Shown piece after piece: positions 1 to 12,303 of a DNA stretch of 64,000 nucleotides (position 1 is the first letter of the stretch; each line of letters opens with the position of its first letter). The stretch is taken from contig CM071598.1 of the NCBI GenBank assembly GCA_036435485.1, positions 140,224,148 through 140,288,147 on the forward strand. The letters are read 5' to 3'. The translations under genes and the position numbers were made by a program. Under the pieces are notes generated by a model that saw only the letters and a list, made by a program, of their open reading frames with translations, had not been told where the DNA came from and made no database searches. This stretch comes from Saposhnikovia divaricata (taxonomy: Eukaryota > Streptophyta > Magnoliopsida > Apiales > Apiaceae).

Positions 1-1104
1 GATGATGGATATAGTTACATTTCAACATGGATTATCAGAAAATTAAGAGGTATCGAGATAAGGTGATTGACCAGAGTGTGAATGAGTTGATGGAAGATGA
101 ATTTAATAGTTAGAGGGATACGTGGTGAATGTGTACTTTGTTCCGTAATAATTCGAAATGCAAGTTATGAATAGATCGTAATTTCTATAATTAATTTGAG
201 TAGTGTAAAACATTGAAGTTATAATACGTAGGGTCAAGTTCGAGAAATTTTGAGTAAGTAGAATTATGTTTTGGAAATTGATTTCAGAAGACGCAGAATA
301 AGTATAGCTTAGATGATTTTCTAAGATCGTGAGTTATTTATTGAAGATGTATGATTGATTTGACGTATATTAAGTCAAATTTTCATGTTGATAAAAGTTA
401 GAGTTTGTTGGAAACTGTTAGAGTGAAAATTGTTTCCTTATTCGATCGAGTGGGGCTGTGACCCCGGGAGAGTTGATATTACAACCCAGTTATTTCAAAT
501 TTTTTTCCTGTAGTGAGTTATATCAAAGTCAAGGTTATGAAGTTTATTAGTTTTCGAAACTATAAATATCGAGGATAAATTTTTTTTTTCAGAGTTATTT
601 GGTTTTAAAGTTTTTATTCTTTTAAAATTTATTATTCTAAATATTTTTAAATGGATTTAAAAGTATTTTCAAAAAGATTTTTAGTGGATAAAAATGATTT
701 TTGATTTGTTTTAAACAAATGAAACATTCTAGGTGATATTTCAAATATTTTAGCAAACCAAATTGTTTGTGACAGAGCGAGAATGGAGTTGTAAATTAAT
801 CGTGTTTGACGTGTATCTAATGACGTATGTGTTTGATTGTAGTGTTCTATTTCAAGGATGCGATCGAGAATAGATGACATGAGGTTTGGTTGACAGATTG
901 GAATCAAGGTATCATGGACTTGTTTATTTACCTGTTTACTACAAGTCAAGGCAGATTTCTTTACTTATATGGTTACTGCAAGTCGAGGCAGATTTATTTA
1001 TTTACGTGTTTACTGCAAGTCAAGGCAGCTTTCGTATTGGCATTGTGTATGATTAAATTGAGATTGTGAAATGTTGGAGTACAGAAATGAGTTGTTATAA
1101 ATGA
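1..1104. other. Decayed retroelement DNA, no readable gene
   Basis: No convincing reading frame is present. The stretch leads directly into the integrase remnant that starts near 1105, so I infer it is mutated interior of the same Ty3/gypsy element. A short tandem repeat lies at 920-1032. Confidence 0.5.
920..1032. repeat. Three imperfect tandem units of about 38 bp
   Basis: The phrase tgcaagtcaaggcag, or a one- to two-base variant, recurs three times at regular spacing. Each copy is preceded by a T-rich segment ending in gtttact or ggttact. It lies just upstream of the decayed integrase. No function is evident. Confidence 0.7.
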
Positions 1105-1810
1105 TTGGGTTGGTATTTGAAGTTGTTACACAGGTATAGTCCGTTAAACGAAAAGGTCATGCCCGATTTTTTATGGACAGAACATTCATTTATGACTAGT
1201 GAGCGTTTCGAATTACCGGGACTTGTAAATGAAACGTTCAAGTTTATAATGGAGTATTATGGCTCATATGAGACACGAAATTCAACTCGAGATTTCAGGA
1301 AAGTTTTCAAGAAAGGTTTAGACACGGAGTTAGAGGTAAGTATGCCTTGTCATTCTCGGACAAACGGCCAAAGCGAAGGAACGATTCAAACCAGCGAATA
1401 TATGTTTAGAGTATATATACTTGATTTCGAGGGCGATTGAGACGATTATTTCCACTAATGGAATTCTCATATAATGATAGTTTTCATACCAATGATGTTA
1501 GGACCAGAGTAGGTGCCACCGACGAAGGAAGTAATCGAATTTGTTAGAAGGGTTGACGACAGCTCGAGGTTGACAGAAGAAATACGCTAACTTGCCAAGA
1601 GAAATGTAAGTTGTGAAAAGAAGAACCAAAATTTTGTTGAGATTATTTTCGTAAAAGGGATTAGTGGGATTCGATTACCAAGAAGGTTGAGTACACAATT
1701 TGTTAGATCTTTTGAGGTTTGAAGAAAGTCGGGAGGGTTGCCTATGAGTTAGCTTTAACGCCTCATATACAACATAGCTATAATGTGTTCCGGATAGTGA
1801 TGTTAAGAAT
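1105..1810 (+). pseudogene. Ty3/gypsy integrase C-terminal remnant (chromovirus-like)
   Basis: The frame at 1105-1440 keeps a corrupted integrase core. The segment SRTNGQSEGTIQ occupies the place of the canonical HPQTDGQSERTIQ motif that carries the catalytic Glu. Beyond the stop, other frames give SYNDSFHT (family pattern SYNNSYHA) at about 1469-1492. Further on come VAYELAL and HIQHSYNVFRIVMLR at about 1740-1806, matching the VAYRLALP and VHNVFHVSMLR blocks before the chromodomain. Many stops and frameshifts separate these blocks, so this is an old dead copy. At 1990-2007 it ends in tttgattctgaggacag, the usual end of this pol class next to the 3' LTR, and family-A LTR sequence begins at 2008. 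The lineage assignment is inferred from motif order. Confidence 0.75.
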
Positions 1811-2007
1811 ATTATTCTGATTTTGTTGTGTCATAAAATGTGAGCTGGTATAAATTCAAAGAGAGAGTGTGGAGGAGTAAATCAGTGTTGTGCTGTCAGT
1901 AAGGGTGCTGTAAAAGAGTCCCAGAATGGGAGAGTTCTGTAACTTGTTAGTGTGATGTCAGAGAAGTCTCCCCACCTGTTGCTTAGTTTGATTCTGAGGA
2001 CAGAATC

Positions 2008-3484
2008 TGTAAGAACCCAGATTTTGGGTAGAATTAAAACTTTTATTTAATTAATGATGTAAGAATGAATAGTGGTTACGGCTACAATGTAATAGTTGAT
2101 ATTTTGAAAGAATGAATGGAATTCGACTTTATTATTTCTATGTCTTGAAGAATGCTAAAGGGTGACAACATAGGTAAGAATAATCTATCTCCTAAGGGAA
2201 TAAGATATGGCAATTCCAAGCAGGAGAATATTCTCATGTCATCCAGATCGATAACGATTAATCCAGTGGTTTCGTAAAAAGGTTAAGGAACGATCGAAAG
2301 AGAATACGAACAATTGTACAACCCTAAGAGAATAAGTAAAGAATAAAGAATTAATAGTGTTTTTGGTGGAAGTAAGAATAATATGAGACGACACTATATA
2401 GAAGTATTTGGAACGGATTTCCGAGTTCGTATTAGTGATCCAGGGGAAAATAAGTGTATGTAAAAGCTGTCGGATTCTGAAAAACCGCACTTTTATTTTC
2501 TCCGAGAGTTCCCTGGACACTGATAGCCTTAAGTATTTAACGAATGTATTTAAGGAATATAAATTGGAAAGTTAGAAAGAAAGATGGAGAATGATAGTAT
2601 TAATATTAGGAAGATTCCCGGTAAACCCTAATTGGAAATCCGTGAAATATTCCTACGAACGATCAATCGAAACGGGCAATAACCGGACATAGAATCAAGC
2701 AGAGAAAGCAAGAGTCATGCATAAGCTACTAGATAAATATCTATCAACCAAGTGGGCTAAGTAACTAGCATGTTATGGATTGAACTAGTAGTTAGCCAAA
2801 TCAAACTCTAGTTAGCCATAAATCAATCCAAGTGCTACACATGCTTTCAAATCTCACCCTTCATTCCAAAAGCACTTTAATAAAGTAAAAAGAGATGAGA
2901 TATCATTCTAGGCTCATCACTTTATTCATTATTCAAGCAACCAACACAAAATATCAAAAACTCCTCCAAGAACAAAAGCATTCGGCCCATTCCTAATTCC
3001 AAATTCAAAATCCAACTTCCAACCATTGTTTGCTCTTGAAACTTTTATGGTAAGTCTTACATTTCATAAAAATGATCTCCTCAAAATCTTAGCTCCAAAT
3101 TCCTTTGTTTGCATTTTCAAAAAAATCAAGAAACAAGAGCATGAATAGTGTTCTTCAAGAACTAACTTGTTTTTTTTTCTTGTTTCATGGTTGATATAGC
3201 AAGCTTAAGCACTCCTAAGGATCATACAAAGATTAGTGAGGCTAGTAAACACTCTAAGGAAGGTATAATACTTGAAAACCCTTGGTGTCATTTTAAGATC
3301 TTATGAGTTTTATGGATGATTTAGTGATTAGTATGTTATGTTATGCTTAGATCCATGTTAGTAGTTGTTATGGTTGTGATTTGGGTTTATGAACCATGTA
3401 CTGGTTAAGATGAGTTGTTGTTAGACTAGTCATGATGTTTAACATGTGTTTGGGTGGTTGATTTGATCTTGGTAAGATCGTGAT
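2008..3484 (+). mobile_element. Family-A LTR copy A1, left part (probable 3' LTR of the decayed gypsy)
   Basis: It starts with tgtaagaacccagatttt directly after the gypsy pol remnant, as a 3' LTR should. It matches the start of copy A2 (3485 onward) for over a kilobase, including the shared blocks at 2370-2520 and 3850-4000. It stops at 3484, where A2 is inserted, and continues at 8029 after the target duplication. A1 is therefore older than A2. Confidence 0.85.
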
Positions 3485-6400
3485 TGTAAGAACCCAGATT
3501 TTGGGTGGAATTAAAACTTTTATGTATTTAATGATGTAAGAATGAATAGTGGATATGGCTACAATGTAATAATTGATATTTGGGAAAGAATGAATGGAAT
3601 TCGACTTTATTATGTTTATGCCTTGAAGAATGCTAAAGGGTGACAACATAGGTAAGAATAATCTATCTTCTAAGGGAATAAGATATGGCAACTTCAAGCA
3701 AGAGAAGACTCTCATGTCATCCAGATCGATAACGATTAATCCAGTAGTTCCGTAAAAAGGTTAAGGAACGATCGAAAGAGAATACGGACAATTATACAAC
3801 CCTAAGAGAACAAGTAAAGAATACAGAATGAATAGTGTTTTGGTGAGAGTATATAATAATATGAGACGACACTATATAGAAGTATTCGGAACGGATTTCC
3901 GAGTTCGTATTAGTGATCCAGGGGGAAAATAAGTGTATGTAAAAGCTGTCGGATTCTGAAAAACCGCACTTTTATTTTCTCCGAGAGTTCCCTGGACACT
4001 GATAGCCTTAAGTATTTAACGAATGGATTAAAGGAATATATAATGGAAAGTTAGAATGAAAGATGGAGAATGAAAGTATTAATATTAAAGAGGATTCCCG
4101 GTAAACCCTAACTAGAAATCCGTGGAATATTCCTACGAACGATCAATCGAAACGAGCAATAACCGGACACAGAATCAAGCAGAGAAAGCAAGATACATGC
4201 ATGTGCAAGTGATAATATCTAGTAACTAGTTAGTTACACAAGTAACTAGCATATTTAGAGATCAAACCACTTGGTTAAGACTAATCTCTCATCCTACCAC
4301 AATTTATCAACACTTGTCCATTAAGTGATGCATGCAATGACCAAATCACTTTATCAAAAGCCACTTTATGCTAGATATTATCTACAAACATTACAATAAT
4401 TCATTTTAGATGAGAACAAACACAAGCAACCAAGCAAATACTCCATTCTCCACCATTTCACTCCATTCGGCCTATAGCTTAATTCCAAAACCAAAATCCA
4501 ACCTCCAACCATCAATTGATCTTGTAATAATTAAGGTGAGTCTTACATTTCATAAAACTTATCTCCTCAAAATCCTAGCTTCAAACTCATCCATTTCCAT
4601 TTTCAAATAAATCATCCAAGAGGAGCATGAATAGTGTTCTTCTTGAACTAACTTGGTTTTCTTGATTTTTCATGGTTGATATAGCAAGCATAATCACTCC
4701 TAAGGACCATACAAGGCTTAGTAAGGCTATATCACTATCTAAGGAAGGTATAAAGCTCTTGAAACCCTAACCCTTGTTTGAAATTTAAGCATGTTTTTGA
4801 TAGTTATAACTTAGTTATGATTATGTTAAAGTTATAAGCATGATTATGTATGGATTTTGGATTAATGATGTAAATAGCTAGATGAACGGAAAGGCATTGC
4901 TTGGCCTCAGTTCATGTATATAAGTCATGTATATGTTGTTTGGGTTGGATGCTATGTTTATGGGAAGATTCGAAATTGATAGATATTCGATTTACAGCCG
5001 TTATAATGCCCGATTTTACAATACCATGTTTTGTATGCCGTTTTCAATGTTGAACCCCTACTGTCCAGAGACCTTATCTGCCATGATAGGATAGGTAATG
5101 CTCTAAGCTTCGTTTTGATATAAAGATCACGTGAAACGGACTTACGGTTTAGGATTTATGACTAAATTACTAAAAGTAGTTCGAATCCGTAAACAAAAGT
5201 TCGTAACTGAAATTGAACCCTCGTAAGCTATGTAACGTCATGGCGAATCTTGGTAAATAAATACTAGGGGTAAGAAGGAAGGTGTGAAAGAAAACCGTAT
5301 GTCAAAAAGAGCATTTTTCGATTTATTAAAAATGTTCGAGTCAAGGTTAAACGAGAACGAACCCCTAAAAGACGACTCTTTTATAACTTTGGTAAAACGC
5401 TTAGAAAACGGGCGATAAAACTCGGAGTAAAATATTGGTTCGTAACGATCAACCTTAGAACTCATATGACTTAAGTATGTCCCAAGTATAAGTGCAGTGA
5501 CATGTCGTATTAACGAACGAATGTCGGGTCGGATCAGTGATAATAAGTAATCCACTAAAAGGGGTATAACGAGATGACTCGAGAACGTGTTTCGATTTAA
5601 GTATAACTTAACGTTTAATATGTTAAGTGATTAATTCCGAATGCCTTGGCTATTTATAGATCACCAGGCTGAACCGGGACCCGCTACCACTACCCCTTAC
5701 CGTACTCGACTACCAGGCAAGTTTCAATTCCCTTCTTTTAGGCTGTTGTTGTGATTGAATAAATATATATATATGATTGCTGATATACATATGCCATCGC
5801 ATGCATGCCTACTTTCAAGTTGAATCGATATACTTGTTCCCTGAATGTTAGTGTTGGCTTATAAGCTAGATAGTTATATATCAGTTATAAGCCGGTTATT
5901 GTAAGACCCTCATAGAAGGGCGTATACATCTTTATCCGTCAAATATAAACCGGGAGTCAATATTTCTTGATATATCGAGATTACCTCGGGAGAAAATATT
6001 TAAGTAAATATTTTCTATTATTTGGGCGACGAATATTATTTGAATATTCGTTCGAGACTAATTATTTTAACGATCCTTACTTCAAATAATTATTTGAATT
6101 TAACTATTCAACGAATAATATTTCTCAATATTCATTCAGAGTCGAATTAACTATCGACTATTATTTCGAATATTCTTCTAAAGATGAGACTATTAAATGA
6201 ATATTAATTGGATATTCTTTTAGAATATTATTTTATTAAATAAATATTACTTTTGAATATTCATTTAAGAAATTAAATACTTGATGAATATTATTTTAAT
6301 ATTCATCTGAAGCTTGATTTAATTATCGTATATTATCTCGAATATTCCTTAAGGCTTGGATTACTAAATGAATATTACTTGATATTCATTTAGGATATTA

Positions 6401-8023
6401 TTCATTAAATGAATATTACTTTTGAATATTCATTTAAATTCCTAATTAATCATGAATATTACCTTAAATATTCTTTTCAGGTCTTATTAATTAATGAATA
6501 TTGTTTTGAATATTCATTTAAATATTTATTTATTCAATAAATATTCGCCTGATATTTCTTCAGGGATTATTTTGAGAAATACTCTGATTAAAAATATTCT
6601 TTCATATTCCCAAATATTCTTTCAATATTTTAGCTCAATAAATATTCTCTGAATATTTATTCCATACTTAGAATAATCTCGATAAGGTTTATCTTCTTCG
6701 ATTATTACAGAAAATATTTCGAAGTCATATTATTATTAATCTTATATCAAGAAAGGTTCCCAGACATCATTCATCTTTGAGTCTATCTTCTTAATAATAA
6801 GGGAACCTTACTTGGAAAAATGTTATTTATCTTGTCGACTTCCCGGTCATAAAGTATTCCCTTCACCCGCAACTCGGGTGCTGTGGACTTATTAAGTCGT
6901 TGTTTACCTTCTCATCTTTCGAGGGGTAAGATTACTGGAACAAGTTGATATCCGTTACCAAGTAATAGCTTGGGAGTTATTGGTAAATTTTCCTTTCCAA
7001 CTAGATACGACTACTTTGTGGAGTCTTATCAACAAGTATTATACTTGGGGAAAGGGGGGCGAACGTTATATTCAGAATCATGAATTCTATTTGAACTAGG
7101 AGTCGTGTAAGAGGCCGAGTAGCGCCGGTCCATCCCCTTGGCCCAACCGTTGGCCGGGGAGAGCTAGCATGGCGGTATACAAGTAAAGCCGTCAGTTCTT
7201 CCTTCTACCGGTAGTAAATCTAAATTGAGCTGTACGATCTCGACTGATCATCAAGATTGGAACAGCGGGCGCGGTGAATACTCCATCATTGGTTCATCAT
7301 CCAAATTCATTTATTTCCTGCAACATGATTACTGTTGGCAGAGTTGGAAAAGAGTCATAACTGGAATTGCAACCCTTTCTTGCAAGTTCCTCTTCTTAAT
7401 AACGATAATAATATCTCGCTTACTTTGATGTAGCAGACATTTCTTCAAACAAATACTTTAAGTTACCTTGTAACTTCATCGTTCATATTATACTGGCATC
7501 ATTTCCGTAAATGCATGGCATATGGTTTAAAAGATAGCTTTGAACTGTTTCAAATTATCGTTCAGTTATATATTTGTTGGTGGGCTTTCGCTCACCCTTG
7601 CTTTGTTTATATTATGTCACAACAACAGCTAGGACAGATGGCTCGCGTCAGGCGCACTCGGCGCAAGCAGGTTACCCGACCCACCGGACTACCCGCTGAG
7701 ATGCTAGCCGCCATTGCTGAGGTAGCATAGTTAGACAGCTTTTGTTTCCTGTTTAACTATATATATAATTAATGTAATCAACGGCAAAACTTTTAAACCT
7801 ATGATGTTATCCTGTTGGGATTGTAATAACTTTTATTCGTAAACCCTTTAATGTAAGACTTATTTCAATTTCATCTCTGGGACTATAACTGTTGTGTGTG
7901 TGAGTGATAATTATTGTGGGGTCACAGCATGTGATTTATTTATTATGGACTCAAGTCAAGTATTATGAATGGATGTAAGACCGTAACCACCAGATTCCTG
8001 ACCCCGGATCTGGGGGCGTTACA
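3485..8023 (+). mobile_element. Family-A solo LTR, copy A2 (4,539 bp)
   Basis: It begins TGTAAGAACCC and ends CGTTACA, giving TG...CA termini. The flanks carry a perfect 5-bp target duplication, gtgat, at 3480-3484 and 8024-8028. No gag or pol lies inside and no second LTR is adjacent, so I read it as a solo LTR left by LTR-LTR recombination. The insertion site is inside another copy of the same family (A1). The middle of the LTR (about 5990-6720) is an array of short AATATT-type inverted repeats. The 3' part (about 7090-7180) is more GC-rich. Copies A3 and A4 are in the opposite orientation elsewhere in the window. LTRs this long are unusual. Confidence 0.93.
5990..6720. repeat. AATATT hairpin array inside LTR A2
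   Basis: The motif aatgaatatt and its reverse complement aatattcatt alternate over about 700 bp, commonly only 5-15 bp apart. They can form many small stem-loops, for example at 6405-6436. Equivalent arrays occur in A1 (9040-9620), A3 (17220-17860, inverted) and A4 (35820-36250, inverted), so the pattern belongs to the LTR family. Confidence 0.85.
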
Positions 8024-8028
8024 GTGAT

Positions 8029-9692
8029 AAAGTGTAAAAAACTTTGGAAAACGCGTAAACATAGCCGTTATAATGTCCGATTTTACAATATCATGTTTTG
8101 TATGCCATTTTTCATGTCAAGACCCTACTGTACAGGAACCTTTTCTGCCATGTTAGGATAGGTTATGTTATGAGCTTTGTTTTTATATAAAGAACGTGTG
8201 AAACGGACTTACGGTTTAGGAGTTACGGCCGGTTTACTAAAAGTAGTTCGAAATCATAAACTAGAATTCGTAATTAAAATTGAACCCTGGTAAAATACGT
8301 AAGTCAATGGCGAATCTTGGTAATTAAATACTAGAGGTAAAAAGGAAGGTGTGAGAGAAAACCTCATGTTAATCAGATCGTTTTTCGATTTTATAAAAAT
8401 GTTTGAATCTAGGTTAAACGCGAACGAACCCTTAAAAGTATAACTTTGGTTATAACTTAGAAAAACGAGCGATAAAACTCGAGATATAATCTTGGTTCGT
8501 AATCGATCAAATTTAGAACTTATACGACTTAAGTATACACTAAGTGTGAGTACGATGACATGTCTTAATGACGAACAAATGTCGAATCGTATCGGTAATA
8601 AAAAGAGTTACACTAAAAAGGGGTATAACGAGATAATTCGAAAACATGTTTCGACTTAAGTTAATACTTAACCTTTTTAAAAAAGTGTTAAGCGATTAAC
8701 CTCGAATCTCTTGACTATTTATAGATCGCCGAGCTGACCCGGGATACCCTACCACTACCCCTACTCATGCTCAATTACCAGGCAAGTTTCAACTTTCCCT
8801 TTTTAGGCTGTTGTTGTGATAATATATGCTTTCTGTTATACATATGCCATAGCATGCATGCCTACTTTCAAGTCATATTGATATACTTGTTCCTTGATTG
8901 TTCTTTGGCTTATAAGTAGATAGATAATATATCGATTATAAGTCGGATGTCGTTAAGACCCTTAGAGAAAGGCATATGAATCCTATTTGTTGAATATAGA
9001 CCGGGAGTCAGTACCTCTTGATATATCGTAATTATTTTCGAGGGAAATATTTAAGTAAATAATTTCCATTATTTGGTTGACGAATATTATTTGAATATTC
9101 GTCCGAGATTATTTAATTAACGATCATTACTTCAAATATTTATTTGAATGTTATCTATTCAATGAATATTATTTTTCAATATTCATTCAAAGACGAACCA
9201 TTTATCGAATATTATTTCAAATATTTCTATAAAACCTTCGATTATTAAATAAGTATCATTCGGACATTCATTTAGAACATCATGTATTAAGGGAATATTA
9301 TTCTCGAATATTCCTTTAAGGTTTAATTTATTAAATGAATATCACTTGGATATTCATTTAAATTATTAATTATTATATGAATAATAGTTTTGAACATTAA
9401 TTTGAAGTCTTATTTACTTAACGAATATTATTCCAAATATTCCTTTCAAAATTATTTATTAAATGAATATTATTTTAATATTCATTTAAGTAATTATTTA
9501 TTCAATAAATATTTTCTTAATATTCCTTCAAGGATTATTTTGAGAAATACTCTGATTAAAAATATCCTTTCATTCAATAAATACTTCCGACTCAATAAAT
9601 ATTCTATAAATATTTATTCAATACTTGGAAACAACTTCAAGGTTGTTTATTTTTCTTCAAATATTATTTTCGACCTTCAAACAACTTCAAGG
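8029..9692 (+). mobile_element. Family-A LTR copy A1, right part, truncated at an Athila junction
   Basis: It resumes copy A1 right after the gtgat duplication. It aligns with the second half of A2 starting at the shared block agccgttataatg (8053 here, 4998 in A2), and includes an AATATT hairpin array at 9040-9620. Homology to A2 fades near 9660. Athila pol begins at about 9688, so roughly the last third of this LTR is missing. The breakpoint carries a 14-bp duplication. Confidence 0.85.
9629..9692. repeat. 14-bp direct repeat at the LTR/Athila breakpoint
   Basis: The sequence aaacaacttcaagg occurs at 9629-9642 and again at 9679-9692, immediately before recognisable Athila coding sequence. 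It does not match the corresponding place in copy A2. Such templated short duplications are typical of end-joining repair, so this fits a deletion junction. Confidence 0.6.
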
Positions 9693-11724
9693 AATTATTC
9701 TTGGGAACAAGGTATCTAGCAAGGGGCTTGAGGTGGATAAGGCTAAGGTAGATACTATTGAAAATCTTCCTCCACCTATCTCAGTTAAAGGAATTCGTAG
9801 CTTTCTTGGTCATGCGGGTTTCTATAGGCGATTCATTCAAGACTTCTCAAAAATCTCTAAACCCTTGTGTAATTTATTGGAGAAGGATGTTCCTTTCAAG
9901 TTTGATAAAGTTTGCTTAGCTGCTTTTGAGCTATTGAAGAAAAAGTTGACTACAGCACCTATTATTACCGCACCTAATTGGGAAGAACCATTCGAGCTAA
10001 TGTGTGATGCTAGTGACTATGCGGTTGGAGCTGTGCTTGGTCAGAGAAAGAATAATGTTTTCCATGTGGTTTACTATGATAGTAAAACCCTCAATGATGC
10101 ACAGCTGAATTACATCACCACCGAAAAGGAGTTTTTGGCAGTAGTCTATGGTTTTGAAAAGTTCAGGTCTTATTTGCTTGGGACAAAGGTGACAGTCTAC
10201 ACGGATCATGCAGCCATTAGATATCTGATTTCGAAGAAAGATTCAAATCCTCGGTTGATTCGTTGGGTTCTTTTGCTTCAAGAATTAGATTTGGAGATCA
10301 AGGATAGGAAAGGTACGGAAAACCAGGTGGCGGATCATTTATCACGTTTGGAAGACCACGGTAAGGATTCATGGGATAAATCTCTTATTAATGATTCTTT
10401 TCCCGATGAGCAGCTATTTGGGGTGCAAGATGAAGAACCATGGTTTGCAGATATTGTGAACTATCTTGTGAGTAATGTCATCCCGTCGGAATTCTCTTAT
10501 GCTCAAAGGAAGAGGTTTCTACATGATGTGAAGTGGTACCGTTGGGACGAGCCATTCTTGTTCAAATTAGGAACGGATCAGATAATAAGGAGGTGCATTC
10601 CTTACAATGAAACAGAGGGTGTTTTGCACGATTGCCATTCCACCGCATATGGAGGCCATTATGGTGGAGAGAAAACATCTCAGAAAGTACTTCAGGCGGG
10701 ATTCTACTGGCCAACTTTATTTAAAGTTGCTCATTAGTTCGTGTTGAGATGTGATCGATGCCAAATGGTTGGTAATATCTCTAGGAGGAACGAGATGCCT
10801 CTTAATATGCTGCTAGAAGTTGAGATTTTTGATGTGTGAGGAATTGACTTTATGGGACCGTTTGTTTAGTCATGCAACAATCAGTACATTCTCTTGGCGG
10901 TGGATTACGTATCTAAGTGGGTCGAGGTGAAGGCTTTACCGACCAATGATGCTAAGGTGGTGCTGAGTTTTCTTCACAAGCAAATAATCACGCGTTTCGG
11001 AACACCACGAGCTATAATCAGTGATGAGGGGACAAACTTTTGCAATCGTCAATTTACTGCATTGATGGCAAAGTATAATGTGACGCATCGTGTTGCCACT
11101 GGTTATCATCCCCAAACCAATGGTCAAGCGGAGGTCTCTAATCGTGAAATCAATCGAATCTTGGAAAAGGTGGTGAATCCTTTAAGGAAGGATTGGTCTT
11201 TGATGTTGGACGAAGCTGTATGGGCGTACAGAACTGCTTATAAAACACCCCTAGGTATGTCTCCTTTTAAGTTGGTATTTGGTAAGGCTTGCCATTTGCC
11301 TGCCGATCTAGAGCACAAGCCTTATTGGGCATTGAAGAAATTGAACATGGATATTAAGGCTGCGGGTACGAAACGTCTACTTCAGTTGAATGAGCTTGAT
11401 GAGTTTCGTTCACAAGCTTATGAGAACAACAAGATGTACAAGGAGAAGGTTAAGAGATGGCACGATAGAAAGTTGATGCACAAGTCATTTGTGCCAGGTC
11501 AACAGGTTTTGCTTTTCAATTCTGGTCTCAAGCTTTTTCCTGGTAAACTCAAGTCAAGGTGGCCGGGTCCATTTATAATTAAGACGGTATTTCCATATGG
11601 AGCAGTGGAGATATTTGAGAGGTCTCCTGATCATTCTTTCAAAGTGAACGGACAAAGACTAAAGCCTTATTTCGATGGAACGGTGAACCGTGAGACGGTT
11701 TCCACCGTATTGTCAACTACATAA
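9688..11724 (+). pseudogene. Athila-type Ty3/gypsy pol, 3' half (RT end, RNase H, integrase)
   Basis: Translation in one frame gives, in order: the end of the reverse transcriptase (VSSKGLEVDKAKV, then FLGHAGFYRRFI), RNase H (catalytic pattern CDASDYAVG, TEKEFLAVVY, YTDHAAIRYL, VADHLSRLE), the integrase zinc region (HDCHSTAYGGH, then CDRC), and the integrase core (GIDFMGPF, IISDEGTNF, NGQAEVSNRE for the D, D, E). The frame is constant but is broken by three stops: TAG at 10735, TGA at 10837 and TAG at 10867. Gag, protease and most of the RT are missing because the 5' half is cut off at about 9690. HYGGEKT, HLPADLEHK and ANG/VNGQRLKPY-type blocks point to the Athila/Tat side of Ty3/gypsy. The env-like frame and PPT downstream agree. 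The copy is non-functional. Confidence 0.92.
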
Positions 11725-12303
11725 GTTCTCGGAAGTAACGTCCGGCTAAATGACATCAACGACAGCGCTTCGTGGGAGGCAATCCACATGGTATTTATTA
11801 TTTTTCGAAAAAAAAAAAATTTGCGTGAACAGTGATAAGCTGCGCAGCCGCGCAGGCTTCAAGCGCGGGTGCGCCCTCCCCAACTGTCGAGAAAAAAAAT
11901 TTTACCCGAAAATTGTTCTTTCTCACATAATTCTATATCCTTATCTTCTAATACCCTAAAACCAATTCCTATTTCATATCTAAACCTATTCCTAATCTAT
12001 ACACCCTCACCATCTCATCCTAATTCCTAATTTTCCTCATATACAACCCTATATACCTATATATATACACAAAACCCAATTATTACTTATCATCTTTAAA
12101 CCTCCATTCAAGCACCAAGGATTCTCTAATTCGAATTTTGGGGGAGTTTATTACAAGAATCACATCTTCGATTTGTGTGGGTACAATTCTAATTTTGTCT
12201 TTTTAATTAGTGTGAATTTGTGTTCTTGTAATTGGGTTCTTTGTGTGAGAATTTAGTTTGAGTTCTTGGTGGTGTTGATTGTTCTTGATATTATTGTTTG
12301 ATT
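11725..12303 (+). other. Athila spacer between pol and env-like frame
   Basis: No long frame is present. A GC-rich patch at 11832-11890 contains the hairpin-prone ctgcgcagccgcgcag and stands out against AT-rich flanks. The later part (about 12120-12303) is T-rich, resembling a leader before the ATG at 12304. In Athila elements the env-like protein is usually made from a spliced transcript; I could not fix an acceptor here. Confidence 0.55.

Noticed and set aside
7515..7730. 71-residue frame ending in a basic RVRRTRRKQ segment
   Set aside because: It lies in the 3' part of LTR A2. The homologous stretches of A3 and A4 do not keep the frame.
9390..9719. 109-residue frame with repeated NEYY-like phrases
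   Set aside because: The repeats come from the AATATT hairpin array of the LTR, and the frame runs across the LTR/Athila breakpoint.
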